From contig JAUIJE010000004.1 of assembly GCA_030431455.1 (NCBI GenBank), positions 434,001 through 498,000 on the forward strand: a DNA stretch of 64,000 nucleotides. Direction: 5' to 3'. Position 1 is the stretch's first letter; every line of letters starts with the position of its first letter. The position numbers and the translations under genes were made by a program. Below, piece by piece: positions 11,219 to 20,672 of the stretch. The notes beneath the pieces were generated by a model. That model was not told where the DNA came from. It did no database searches and was given only the letters and a program-made list of their open reading frames with translations. The DNA comes from a bacterium (GTDB lineage: Bacteria > Myxococcota > UBA727 > JAUIJE01).

Positions 11219-14200
11219 ATGTTCACACCCGTCAACCGACTCATCATCGCGGCCGGATGCGCGCTTCTCGTCGCCGTCCCCGCGTCCGCCACCTTCACCG
11301 ACGTGGCCGCCACCGCGGGCACCAACCTCTCGGGGTCGAAAGAGGGCGGGCTCGGCTGGGCCGACCTCAACGGCGACGGCTGCCTCGACCAGGTGGCGCA
11401 CACCGACAACACCACCGGGCGCACCCGCATCTACATCGGCAACTGCACCACCAGCCCCCCGACCTACACCGACGCCACCTCAACCCGGGCCGACGGGATG
11501 CTCGACCGGACCCTGGGGCGCAGCGTGGCGTTCGGCGACCTGAACAACGACGGGGCGGTCGACATCGCCCGCACCAGCGGCAGCCGCCTCGAGGTGTACC
11601 TCAACAACAACGAGGGCGGCGGGGCCAACACCTTCGGCACCGGCGGCGGCCAGGACGCCAACATCGTGTTCACCTCGTGGAGTGGGCGCAGCTTCGACGC
11701 CGAGGGCATGGCCTTCGCCGACATCGACGGCGACGGCAACCTCGACCTGCTGGTGGAAAACGGCGGCGACGGCATCGTCGTGCTGATGGGCGACGGCGCG
11801 GGGGGCCTGACCCAGGACGACACCACCGGGCTGCCCGACGCGACCGCGGGGGGCAACGGCGACTACATGACGGTGGGGGACTACGACCTCGACGGGGACA
11901 TCGACGTCTTGGCCCGGAAGTCCTCCGAATACGACCTCTACGAGAACCTGGGCGACGGTACCTTCGTGCCCGTCTACGGCTTCAACGAGACCGCCTCGGG
12001 CAGCAACAAAGGCGGCGTGGCGCTGTGTGACCTCGACAACGACGGGGACCTCGACATCTTCTGGACCGAAAACGACACCAACCAAATTCACCGCAACGAC
12101 GGCGGGGGGCTGTGGACGGCCACCAACGAGCCGGCCTCCAGCTCGGGGGTGACCCCGGGGGGCACCATCGATCACGTGTCCTGTGGTGACGTCGATAACG
12201 ACGGGGACCTCGACATCTACCTCGGGTCCGGCGGCCAGGACTACATCTACCTCAACGGGGGCAACCTCAGCTTCACCCGCAACAACCTGGGGTTGTCCAA
12301 CACCAGCAACAGCGAAGGCGCGGCGTTCGCGGACATCGACAACGACGGGGACCTTGACCTCGCCGTCAACAATGACAATGCAAACAACCGCTTGTTCGAG
12401 AATGACCAGGCGGACGGCGCGGGCTTCGAAGCCACCTGCTTTGCCCCCCGCGTCGACCTCGGGGCCGGCGTCAGCCGGGTGGGCTACGGGGCCACCGTGC
12501 AGCTGTTCAACGCCACCGGCACCGCCCAATACGGGGCGCGCCAGGTGCACAACGGCTCGGGCCACGGCAGCGGCGGTGACGGCGGTGGCGAGGTCCACTG
12601 GGGCTTGGGGGGCGCGGCCGGCGACCAATACATCGCCCAGGTGGTGTTCCCCGGCGGCGAGGCGGTGCGGCAATGTCTGCGCCCCAGCGACCAGCTCTCG
12701 ATGGGTACGTGTTTTGTTGTCTACGACACCGACGCCGACGACACCGTCGACTGTACCTGCGGCAACGGGACCCTGGAAGCGGGCGAGGAGTGTGACGACG
12801 GGGGCCGGGCCGACGGCGACGGCTGTGACAGCAACTGTCTGGTCGAGGTCGGCGCGCTCCCGGAGTGTTCGAGCGGCGACGACGGCACCGTCACCATCAC
12901 CGCGGCCAACACCGTGGTGAACACCTACTACCCGCCCCTGGCGGTGGAGACCACCTTGGCCGCGGGGTCGACCACAGTGGCATTGGGCGCCGCCCGCGGC
13001 GCGAGCGCCACCATTGCCGCCGGCGACACCCTGCTCGTGATCCAGACCCAGGGGGTGGAGATCAACAACGGGGCCGCCACCAACCCCGGGGACCCGTATG
13101 GCGACGGCACCGGCGGCAACGACCGGGCCGGCTACCTCCAGACCGCCGACGCCCGGGCCGGGACCTACGAATATGTCACCGCCACCGGCCCCGCGGTGGC
13201 CGGGGTGGTGCCCATCGCGGGAGCCGGCACCGGCGGTGGATTGGTGAATACCTACGTAAACTCTCGGGTGGTCGATGCGTCGCACGGTCACCGGACGTTC
13301 CAGATCGTGCGGGTGCCCCAGTACACCAACCTCGAGGTCGACGCCGGCGGCTCGGTCACGGCTTTGGAGTACAACGGGGCCACCGGCGGCGTGGTCGCGG
13401 TCAACGTCGACGGGGCGCTCACCTTTGACGGGGGGAGCGTCGACGCCAGCGAGCGCGGTTTCCGGGGCGGGCAAGGGCGCACCCTCGGCATCGACGGGTC
13501 GTGCGGCGCCGGCGCGCCGGCGTACAAAGGTGAAGGCATCGCCGGCACGCCCGCGCTCACCTACGCCTCGCTGTCGGGCACCTTGGCCACCCAAAGTTCC
13601 GGCTACCCCACGCCCACCGCCGACGGCAACGGAGCGCCCGGCAACGGGGGCGGCAACGCGTTTTTGGGCAACGACGCCGGCGGCGGCGGCGGCGGCAACG
13701 GGGGCCGCGGGGGGCGTGGCGGCCGCGGCACCGGCAATGCTTGTGCACAGACCTCGCGCGGGGTGGGGGGCGCGCCCTCCCACGGTCCGTTCTACTTCTT
13801 CCCCAGCCCGCACAACCTGGTGATGGGCGGCGGGGGCGGCGGGGCCGCGGGCGACGACCCCATCGCGGGGGACGAGGACTTTGTGTCCGGCCAGTCCGGC
13901 GGCGGTTTGGTCCTGATCCGGGCCCGCGACATCGTGGTCAACAGCGGGGCGGTGCGCGCCAACGGCGGCGGGGGTGGCTCGGCCATCGCCGAAGGCGGCG
14001 GCGGGGGCGGCGCCGGGGGCACGATCTACATCGACAGCGACGCGGCCAGCCTGGCCGGCTTGGTGATCGAGGCCCACGGGGGCAACGGCGTCGACATGCA
14101 AGAGAGCCAGGACGGCGGCGGCGGCGGCGGCGGTGGTGGCTTGGTCTTCATCGTCGGGCCCACCGGGGCCAACCCCGACGTGAGCGGGGGCGTGGGCGGG

Positions 14201-17200
14201 GACGCCACCAGCGGCAACGACTACATCGGCAGGGGGGCCACCGGGGGCCAGTACTCGTTCCCCTCGAATCGATCCGTGGGCGGGGCCTGCCTGTTCAACG
14301 ATCCGCCGACCGCGGTCGCGGACAGCGCCAGCACCAATGAGGACGTGGCCGTGACCGTGACCGTGCTCGCCAACGACAGCGAGCCCGACGGGCAGGCCAT
14401 GACCACCAGCGTCGACACCCAGGCCACCAACGGCACCGCGGTGCGCAACGGGGACAACACCATCACCTACACGCCCAACGCGGACTTCGCGGGTGTCGAT
14501 GCCTTCGTGTACGAGGTGTGCGATCCGCTCGGGGCCTGCGCCACCGCGACGGTGACGGTGACGGTGAACCCGCAGGACGACGCGGTGAACGCGGTGGCCG
14601 ACGCCACCTCGGTCAACGAGGACCTCGACGTGACCATCGACGTGATGTTCAACGACAGCGCCCCCGACGGGGTGGGGGCGCTCAGCGTCAGCGTGCTGCC
14701 GAGCAACGGCACCGCGACGGTGGACAACGGCGGCACCCCCGCTGACCCCACCGACGACCAGATCCTGTACGACCCCGCGCCCAACTTCTTTGGCATCGAT
14801 TCGTTTACGTACCAACTGTGCGACACCGACGGTGATTGCGACACCGCGGTGGTCACCGTCGATGTCGTGGCCCAGGACGACGCCGTGGCGGCGGTGGCCG
14901 ACACCACCAGCGTGGCCGAGGACGGCAGCGTGACCGTCAACGTGGCCGCCAACGACAGCGTGCCCGACGGCATCGGGTCGATCACCATCACCGGCGCGGC
15001 CGGCAACGGCACCGCCGCGGTGAACAACGGGGGCACCCCGGGCGACGCCAGCGACGACACCGTGACCTACACCCCCGCGCCCAATGTGTTTGGCGCCGAT
15101 GCCTTCACCTACCAAATCTGCGACGTGGACGGGGACTGCGACACCGCCACCGTGAGCGTGACCATCACCCCGGCCGACGACGGGGTGACCGCCAATCCCG
15201 ACGCGCCCACCGTGGCTGAAGACGGCTCGGTCAACGTCGATGTCGCCGCCAACGACAGCCTGCCCGACGGGCGGGGACCGCTCACCATCACCGGGGCCGC
15301 GGGCGACGGGACCGCCACCGTCAACAACGGGGGCACCCCGGGCGACCCCAGCGACGACACCGTGACCTATGTGCCGGCGGCGGACTTCTTTGGCACCGAT
15401 TCGTTCACCTACCAAATCTGCGACGCGGACGGCGACTGCGACACCGCCACGGTGACGGTGACGGTGACGGCCCAAGACGACGCGGTGAACGCGGTGGCCG
15501 ACGGGGCCACCACCAATGAAGATGTGGCGGTCACCGTGGCCGTGCTCGGCAACGACAGCGTGCCCGACGGGGTGGGGAGCGTGACCGTGACGGTGCCGCC
15601 CGGCAACGGCAGCGCCGCCGTCAACAACGGGGGCACCCCGGGCGACGCCAGCGACGACACCGTGGTGTACACCCCGGGCGCGAACCAGAGCGGCCCCGAC
15701 ATGTTCACCTACCAAGTCTGTGATGTGGACGGGGACTGCGACACCGCCACGGTGAGCGTGACCGTGAGCCCGGTCGACGACCCGGCCAGCGCCACCGACG
15801 ACACCGCCACCGTGGCCGAGGATGGGGGCACCACCGTGTCGGTGCTGGCCAACGACAGCGTGCCCGACGGCATCGCGTCGCTGACCATCGACGTGCCCGC
15901 GGGCAACGGCACCGCCACGGTCAACGACGGGGGCACCCCCGGCGACGCCAGCGACGACACCATCGACTACACCCCGTTCGCTGACTTCAACGGTTCTGAC
16001 ACTGTCATCTATGAGGTCTGCGACGGCGACGGCGACTGCGACACCGCGGCGGTGGACATCACCGTGACCCCGGTCGACGACGCGGTGAGCGCGGTGGACG
16101 ACCCCGTGACCGTGGCCGAGGACACACCCACCACCATCGACGTGGCCGCCAACGACAGCCTGCCCGACGGCCTCGGCAGCATCACCATCACGGTTCCGCC
16201 CGTCGCCGGCACCGCCACCGTCGACGACGGGGGCACCCCGGGCAACCCCGCGGACGACACCGTGCTGTTCACCCCCGCCGCCGACGCCACCGGTGCGGTC
16301 TCGTTCACCTACGAGGTGTGCGACGTGGACGGGGACTGCGACACCGCCACCGTGAGCGTGACCATCACCCCGGTCGACGACGCGGTCACCGCGTTCGCGG
16401 ACGGGGCCTCGACCCCGGTCGACACCCCCGTGACCGTGACGGTGTTGGGCAACGACCAAGTGCCCGACGGCGTGGGGTCGCTCACCCTCGACACCGCCCC
16501 CAGCAATGGCGTCGCCGTCATCGATGACGCGGGGACCCCGGCCGACCCCAGCGACGACACCGTGACCTACACCCCGGGGTCTGGCTTCATCGGCAACGAC
16601 TCGTTGGTGTACGAGGTCTGTGACCTCGACGGGGACTGCGACACCGCCACCGTGAGCATCGGGGTGGGCTTGGTCAACGTGCCCCCCACCGTGGTCGATG
16701 ACGCGGCCACCACCCTCGAGGACGTGGCCATCACCGTGGTGGTCCTGGGCAACGACTTTGACGACAACGGCGATGTGCTCACCGTGAGCCAGCTGGTCAC
16801 GCCCCCCGCGAGCGGCACCGCCACCATCAACCCCAACGGGACCATCACCTACACCCCGGCCCCGGACCAGAACGGGACCGTGACCTTCACCTACGAAGCG
16901 TGCGACCCGAGTTTGGCCTGCGCCACCGGCATCGTGTCGGTGACCATCACCCCGGTGCCCGACGGCCCCGTGGCCGCGGATGACGCGGTGGCCACCGCCG
17001 CCGACACCGGGGTCAACATCGACGTGCGCGCCAACGACGGCGACCCCGACGGGGACACGCTGACCGCGCCCACCGTGCTCATCGCGCCCGCGAACGGCAC
17101 GGCCACCGTCGCCGGCGACGGCACCGTCGACTACACCCCCGGCGCGGGTTTTGTCGGCTCCGACGCGTTCACCTACGAGGTGTGCGACGGGACCGGCCGC

Positions 17201-20200
17201 TGCGACACCGCCGCGGTCACCGTCGTCGTGGGCGGGGCCAACCAAGCCCCGGTGGCGGCCGATGACGCCGCCACCACCGACGAGAGCGTGGCCGTCAACA
17301 TCGACGTGCGGGCCAACGACACCGACCCGGACGGCGACCCCTTGACCGTCGCCACCGTGACCCCGGCCGGGCAAGGCGCGGTGGTGATCGAGGCCGACCA
17401 AACCTTGACCTACACCCCCGGGCCGGGCGCGAGCGGCGCGGACAGCTTCGCCTACACCGTGTGTGACGACCAAGGGCTGTGCGACACCGCGACGGTCACG
17501 ATCACCTTGACCGACATCGACCAATCTCCCCTCGCCCTCGACGACGAGGTGAGCACGGAGTTGGTGGCGCCGGTGACGGTGGACGTGCGGGCCAACGACA
17601 GCGACCCCGAGGGTGGGGCTTTGACCTCGCCCACCATCGTGACCCCGCCGGTGCGCGGCACCGCGATGGTCAACGGGGACGGCACCATCACCTACACCGC
17701 CGAGGCCGCTTTCGAAGGCACTGACATTGTGGTGTACGAGGTCTGCGACCCGCAGAACAACTGCAGCACCGCCCAGCTCGTGGTCAACGTCGTCGATCCC
17801 GCCAACACCGACCCGGTCATCGTCGACGATGCCGCCGCCACCCCGGTGGACACCGCGGTGACGGTGGACGTGCTCGCCAACGACAGCGACGCCGACGGCG
17901 ACGCCCTCGATTTGCGCTCGGTGACGGGGGGCGGCCAGGGCACCATCACCGTGAACGCCGACGGCACCGTGACCTACACCCCCAACGCGGGTTTTGTCGG
18001 CACCGACACCTTCACGTACGTGGCCTGCGATCCCCACGACGCGTGCGGGACGGGCACGGTGACGGTCACCGTGGGCATGCCCAACGACCCGCCGCAGGTC
18101 ACCGACGACACCTTCAGCGTCGACGAGGACGGGGTGCTGACCGCCAACGTGTTGCTCAACGACAGCGATCCTGAAGGCGGCGCCCTCACCATCACCGGCA
18201 TCACCGGGGGACCCACCGCGGGCACGGCCACGGTCAACGGCGACGGGACGGTGACCTACACCCCGGCGGCGGACTGGTTCGGGACCGATGTGTTCACCTA
18301 CGAGGTGTGTGACGCCAGCGGCGCGTGCGCCGAAGGCACGGTGGTGGTCACGGTCAACCCCGTGCAGGACGCGCCCGATGCGCAAAACGACAGCGTGGTC
18401 ACCGGCCAGGACACCGCGGTGAACATCGACGTGCGGGCCAACGACACCGACGTGGACGGCGACGAGGTGCTGGCCCCGGCGATCACGGTGGAGCCGGAAA
18501 ACGGCTCTGCGGTGGTCGAGGCCGACGGGACGGTGACCTATACGCCGGACGCTGGGTTCGTGGGCGGGGACGTGTTTGTGTATGAGGTCTGCGACATGAG
18601 CGGGCTGTGCGACACCGGCACCGTCTCCGTCGAGGTCGGCGGGGGCAACCAGGCCCCGGTGGCGGTGGACGATGTGGCCAACACCACCGACGGCGCGGCG
18701 GTCAATGTCGCGGTGCTCGACAACGACAGCGACCCCGATGGGGACCCGCTGTCGGTCACGTCGGTGACCAACCCGGTGGGGGGCGATGTGGTGGTCGAGA
18801 CCGATGGCACCATCACGTTCACCCCGCTGGGTGGGTTCGTCGGCACCGAGACCTTTGTCTACACCGTGTGCGACGACAGCGGGGCCTGCGACAGCGCCGA
18901 GGTCGCGGTCACGGTGAGCCCGGTGGATCAGGCCCCGGTGGTGGTCGATGACGAGGTGGACACTCTCGTCGATATTTCTGTGAATATCGATGTGTTGGCC
19001 AACGACCTCGAGCCCGACGGACACGATCTCATCGGGCCGGCCATCGTGCAGGCCCCGGCCCACGGCACGGTGCAGGTCGAGGGCGACGGCACCGTGACCT
19101 ACACCCCCGACGCCGGCTTCGAAGGCACGGACAGCTTCGACTACGAGGTCTGCGATCCCCAGGGCAACTGTGGCCAAGCCACGGTGACGGTGCACGTGGT
19201 GGTGCCGGCCAACGAACCGCCGGTGGCGGTGGACGATGTGGCCAGCACCCCGGTGGACACCGCGGTGGCGATCGATGTGCTCGCCAACGACACCGATCCC
19301 AACGGCGACGTGCTCGGCATCAGCCAAGTGCAGCAACCCGCCCACGGCACGGTGAGCTTCGAGTCCGATGGCTCGCTGCTGTACACGCCCGAGGCGGGCT
19401 ACGAGGGCATGGACAGCTTCGACTACGAAGTGTGCGATCCCTATGGCCAGTGCGACACCGCCGAGGTGGTGGTGGTGGTGGGCGCGCCCATCGATTCGGA
19501 CATGGACGGGGTCCCGGACGAGAACGAGGACAAAAACGGCAACGGGGTGGTCGACGACGGCGAGACCGACCCGCAAAACCCCGACACCGACGGCGACGGC
19601 TACTGTGACGGCGACGCGGTGGTGGTGGGGGTGTGCGAACAAGGCGGGGAGGACCTCGACGGCGACGGCGAGGTCGACCCCGGGGAGAGCGACCCGCTCG
19701 ACCCCTGCGATCCCGATGACAACACCCCCGCGTGTTTGGCCTACGACGGTGACGGCGACGGCGTGCCCGATGTCAACGAAGACAAGAACGGCAACGGGGT
19801 GGTCGACGACGGCGAGACCGACCCGAACAACCCCGACACCGATGGCGACGGCTACTGCGACGGCGACGCGGTGATCCTGGGGGTGTGCGAGAAAGGCGGC
19901 GAGGACCTCGACGGCAACGGCGAGGTCGATCCCGGGGAGAGCGATCCCCGCGATCCCTGTGACCCCGATCCGCAAGCCGATGCCTGCCTCAACCAGACGG
20001 ACACCGACGGCGACGGCATCCCCGACGCGGTGGAGGACCAAAACGGCAACGGCGTGGTCGACGACGACGAAACCGATCCGAACGATCCCGACACCGACGG
20101 TGACGGGCTCTGCGATGGGTCGGGGGCGGTGGCCGGGGTGTGCGACAGCGGTGAGGACGCCAACAACGACGGCGATGTCGACGTGGGCGAGAGCGATCCC

Positions 20201-20656
20201 CTCGACCCCTGCGACCCCAACCCCGAGGCCGATGCCTGCATCGACCCCACCGACACCGATGGCGACGGCGTGCCCGACGAGCTCGAGGACAGAAACGGCA
20301 ACGGGGTCGTCGACGAAGGCGAGACCGACCCCGAAGACGCCGACACCGATGGGGACGGATACTGCGACGGGGCCAACACCGTCGAGGACGTGTGCATCGG
20401 GGGCGAGGACCTCGACAACGACGGGGTGTTCGAGGCCGGCGAGTCCGACCCGCTCGATCCCTGCGACCCCGACGCCACCGCCCAAGCCTGCCGGGACAAG
20501 GACGGCGACGGCTGGGACGACGACTTTGAGGTCACCGGGGGCGGGGTGCTCACCTGCAGCCACACCGGCGGCACCGGGACGGGCGCGCCCGGCTATGCCC
20601 TGTTGGTGCTCGGCCTCGGCGCGTTGGTCGCGGTGCGCCGCCGCCGGCGCGGCTGA
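11219..20656 (+). CDS. Giant surface protein: FG-GAP, tandem Ig/cadherin-like domains, TSP3, MYXO-CTERM-like
   Basis: The 3145-residue product is built for export and surface display. In order: a signal peptide (1-24); FG-GAP/VCBS beta-propeller repeats with DxDxDGxxD calcium loops (25-410); an ASPIC/UnbV-like segment; a DUF4215 Cys-rich repeat (CGNGTLEAGEECDDGG, near 511-545); and a Gly-rich domain (about 740-1020). Then come 18 tandem ~96-100-residue Ig/cadherin-like domains (about 1029-2757), four ~85-residue TSP3-type calcium repeats (2759-3107), and a C-terminal Cys, hydrophobic helix and RRRRRG tail like MYXO-CTERM (3114-3145). The first upstream ATG that gives a signal peptide is 11219; its ribosome site is weak. 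Adhesion or predation is an inference from architecture. Confidence 0.93.
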   Translation: MFTPVNRLIIAAGCALLVAVPASATFTDVAATAGTNLSGSKEGGLGWADLNGDGCLDQVAHTDNTTGRTRIYIGNCTTSPPTYTDATSTRADGMLDRTLGRSVAFGDLNNDGAVDIARTSGSRLEVYLNNNEGGGANTFGTGGGQDANIVFTSWSGRSFDAEGMAFADIDGDGNLDLLVENGGDGIVVLMGDGAGGLTQDDTTGLPDATAGGNGDYMTVGDYDLDGDIDVLARKSSEYDLYENLGDGTFVPVYGFNETASGSNKGGVALCDLDNDGDLDIFWTENDTNQIHRNDGGGLWTATNEPASSSGVTPGGTIDHVSCGDVDNDGDLDIYLGSGGQDYIYLNGGNLSFTRNNLGLSNTSNSEGAAFADIDNDGDLDLAVNNDNANNRLFENDQADGAGFEATCFAPRVDLGAGVSRVGYGATVQLFNATGTAQYGARQVHNGSGHGSGGDGGGEVHWGLGGAAGDQYIAQVVFPGGEAVRQCLRPSDQLSMGTCFVVYDTDADDTVDCTCGNGTLEAGEECDDGGRADGDGCDSNCLVEVGALPECSSGDDGTVTITAANTVVNTYYPPLAVETTLAAGSTTVALGAARGASATIAAGDTLLVIQTQGVEINNGAATNPGDPYGDGTGGNDRAGYLQTADARAGTYEYVTATGPAVAGVVPIAGAGTGGGLVNTYVNSRVVDASHGHRTFQIVRVPQYTNLEVDAGGSVTALEYNGATGGVVAVNVDGALTFDGGSVDASERGFRGGQGRTLGIDGSCGAGAPAYKGEGIAGTPALTYASLSGTLATQSSGYPTPTADGNGAPGNGGGNAFLGNDAGGGGGGNGGRGGRGGRGTGNACAQTSRGVGGAPSHGPFYFFPSPHNLVMGGGGGGAAGDDPIAGDEDFVSGQSGGGLVLIRARDIVVNSGAVRANGGGGGSAIAEGGGGGGAGGTIYIDSDAASLAGLVIEAHGGNGVDMQESQDGGGGGGGGGLVFIVGPTGANPDVSGGVGGDATSGNDYIGRGATGGQYSFPSNRSVGGACLFNDPPTAVADSASTNEDVAVTVTVLANDSEPDGQAMTTSVDTQATNGTAVRNGDNTITYTPNADFAGVDAFVYEVCDPLGACATATVTVTVNPQDDAVNAVADATSVNEDLDVTIDVMFNDSAPDGVGALSVSVLPSNGTATVDNGGTPADPTDDQILYDPAPNFFGIDSFTYQLCDTDGDCDTAVVTVDVVAQDDAVAAVADTTSVAEDGSVTVNVAANDSVPDGIGSITITGAAGNGTAAVNNGGTPGDASDDTVTYTPAPNVFGADAFTYQICDVDGDCDTATVSVTITPADDGVTANPDAPTVAEDGSVNVDVAANDSLPDGRGPLTITGAAGDGTATVNNGGTPGDPSDDTVTYVPAADFFGTDSFTYQICDADGDCDTATVTVTVTAQDDAVNAVADGATTNEDVAVTVAVLGNDSVPDGVGSVTVTVPPGNGSAAVNNGGTPGDASDDTVVYTPGANQSGPDMFTYQVCDVDGDCDTATVSVTVSPVDDPASATDDTATVAEDGGTTVSVLANDSVPDGIASLTIDVPAGNGTATVNDGGTPGDASDDTIDYTPFADFNGSDTVIYEVCDGDGDCDTAAVDITVTPVDDAVSAVDDPVTVAEDTPTTIDVAANDSLPDGLGSITITVPPVAGTATVDDGGTPGNPADDTVLFTPAADATGAVSFTYEVCDVDGDCDTATVSVTITPVDDAVTAFADGASTPVDTPVTVTVLGNDQVPDGVGSLTLDTAPSNGVAVIDDAGTPADPSDDTVTYTPGSGFIGNDSLVYEVCDLDGDCDTATVSIGVGLVNVPPTVVDDAATTLEDVAITVVVLGNDFDDNGDVLTVSQLVTPPASGTATINPNGTITYTPAPDQNGTVTFTYEACDPSLACATGIVSVTITPVPDGPVAADDAVATAADTGVNIDVRANDGDPDGDTLTAPTVLIAPANGTATVAGDGTVDYTPGAGFVGSDAFTYEVCDGTGRCDTAAVTVVVGGANQAPVAADDAATTDESVAVNIDVRANDTDPDGDPLTVATVTPAGQGAVVIEADQTLTYTPGPGASGADSFAYTVCDDQGLCDTATVTITLTDIDQSPLALDDEVSTELVAPVTVDVRANDSDPEGGALTSPTIVTPPVRGTAMVNGDGTITYTAEAAFEGTDIVVYEVCDPQNNCSTAQLVVNVVDPANTDPVIVDDAAATPVDTAVTVDVLANDSDADGDALDLRSVTGGGQGTITVNADGTVTYTPNAGFVGTDTFTYVACDPHDACGTGTVTVTVGMPNDPPQVTDDTFSVDEDGVLTANVLLNDSDPEGGALTITGITGGPTAGTATVNGDGTVTYTPAADWFGTDVFTYEVCDASGACAEGTVVVTVNPVQDAPDAQNDSVVTGQDTAVNIDVRANDTDVDGDEVLAPAITVEPENGSAVVEADGTVTYTPDAGFVGGDVFVYEVCDMSGLCDTGTVSVEVGGGNQAPVAVDDVANTTDGAAVNVAVLDNDSDPDGDPLSVTSVTNPVGGDVVVETDGTITFTPLGGFVGTETFVYTVCDDSGACDSAEVAVTVSPVDQAPVVVDDEVDTLVDISVNIDVLANDLEPDGHDLIGPAIVQAPAHGTVQVEGDGTVTYTPDAGFEGTDSFDYEVCDPQGNCGQATVTVHVVVPANEPPVAVDDVASTPVDTAVAIDVLANDTDPNGDVLGISQVQQPAHGTVSFESDGSLLYTPEAGYEGMDSFDYEVCDPYGQCDTAEVVVVVGAPIDSDMDGVPDENEDKNGNGVVDDGETDPQNPDTDGDGYCDGDAVVVGVCEQGGEDLDGDGEVDPGESDPLDPCDPDDNTPACLAYDGDGDGVPDVNEDKNGNGVVDDGETDPNNPDTDGDGYCDGDAVILGVCEKGGEDLDGNGEVDPGESDPRDPCDPDPQADACLNQTDTDGDGIPDAVEDQNGNGVVDDDETDPNDPDTDGDGLCDGSGAVAGVCDSGEDANNDGDVDVGESDPLDPCDPNPEADACIDPTDTDGDGVPDELEDRNGNGVVDEGETDPEDADTDGDGYCDGANTVEDVCIGGEDLDNDGVFEAGESDPLDPCDPDATAQACRDKDGDGWDDDFEVTGGGVLTCSHTGGTGTGAPGYALLVLGLGALVAVRRRRRG
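14581..16680 (+). repeat. Seven tandem 300-bp units in the giant gene
   Basis: Units begin at 14581, 14881, 15181, 15481, 15781, 16081 and 16381, exactly 300 bp apart, each encoding one 100-residue domain. Shared blocks include ACGGCACCGCC, AACAACGGGGGCACCCC and GACGGGGACTGCGACACCGC. The flanking domains (unit 1 and units 9-18) have other lengths, about 285-300 bp, and are more diverged. Confidence 0.92.
19495..20540 (+). repeat. Four TSP3-type calcium-binding repeats
   Basis: The coding repeat is about 250 bp and occurs four times. Each copy contains DTDGDGxPD, a conserved NGNGVVDxxETDP, DTDGDGYCDG, then GEDLDxDGxxxxGESDPLDPCDP. Acidic loops of this type bind calcium and form a stiff rod near the cell surface. 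Confidence 0.88.
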
Positions 20657-20672
20657 CCCTCGTCGGCGCGTT

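Noticed and set aside
14581-16680. 300-bp direct repeats as mobile elements or integron cassettes
   Set aside because: They are in-frame protein domains without terminal inverted repeats or a transposase.
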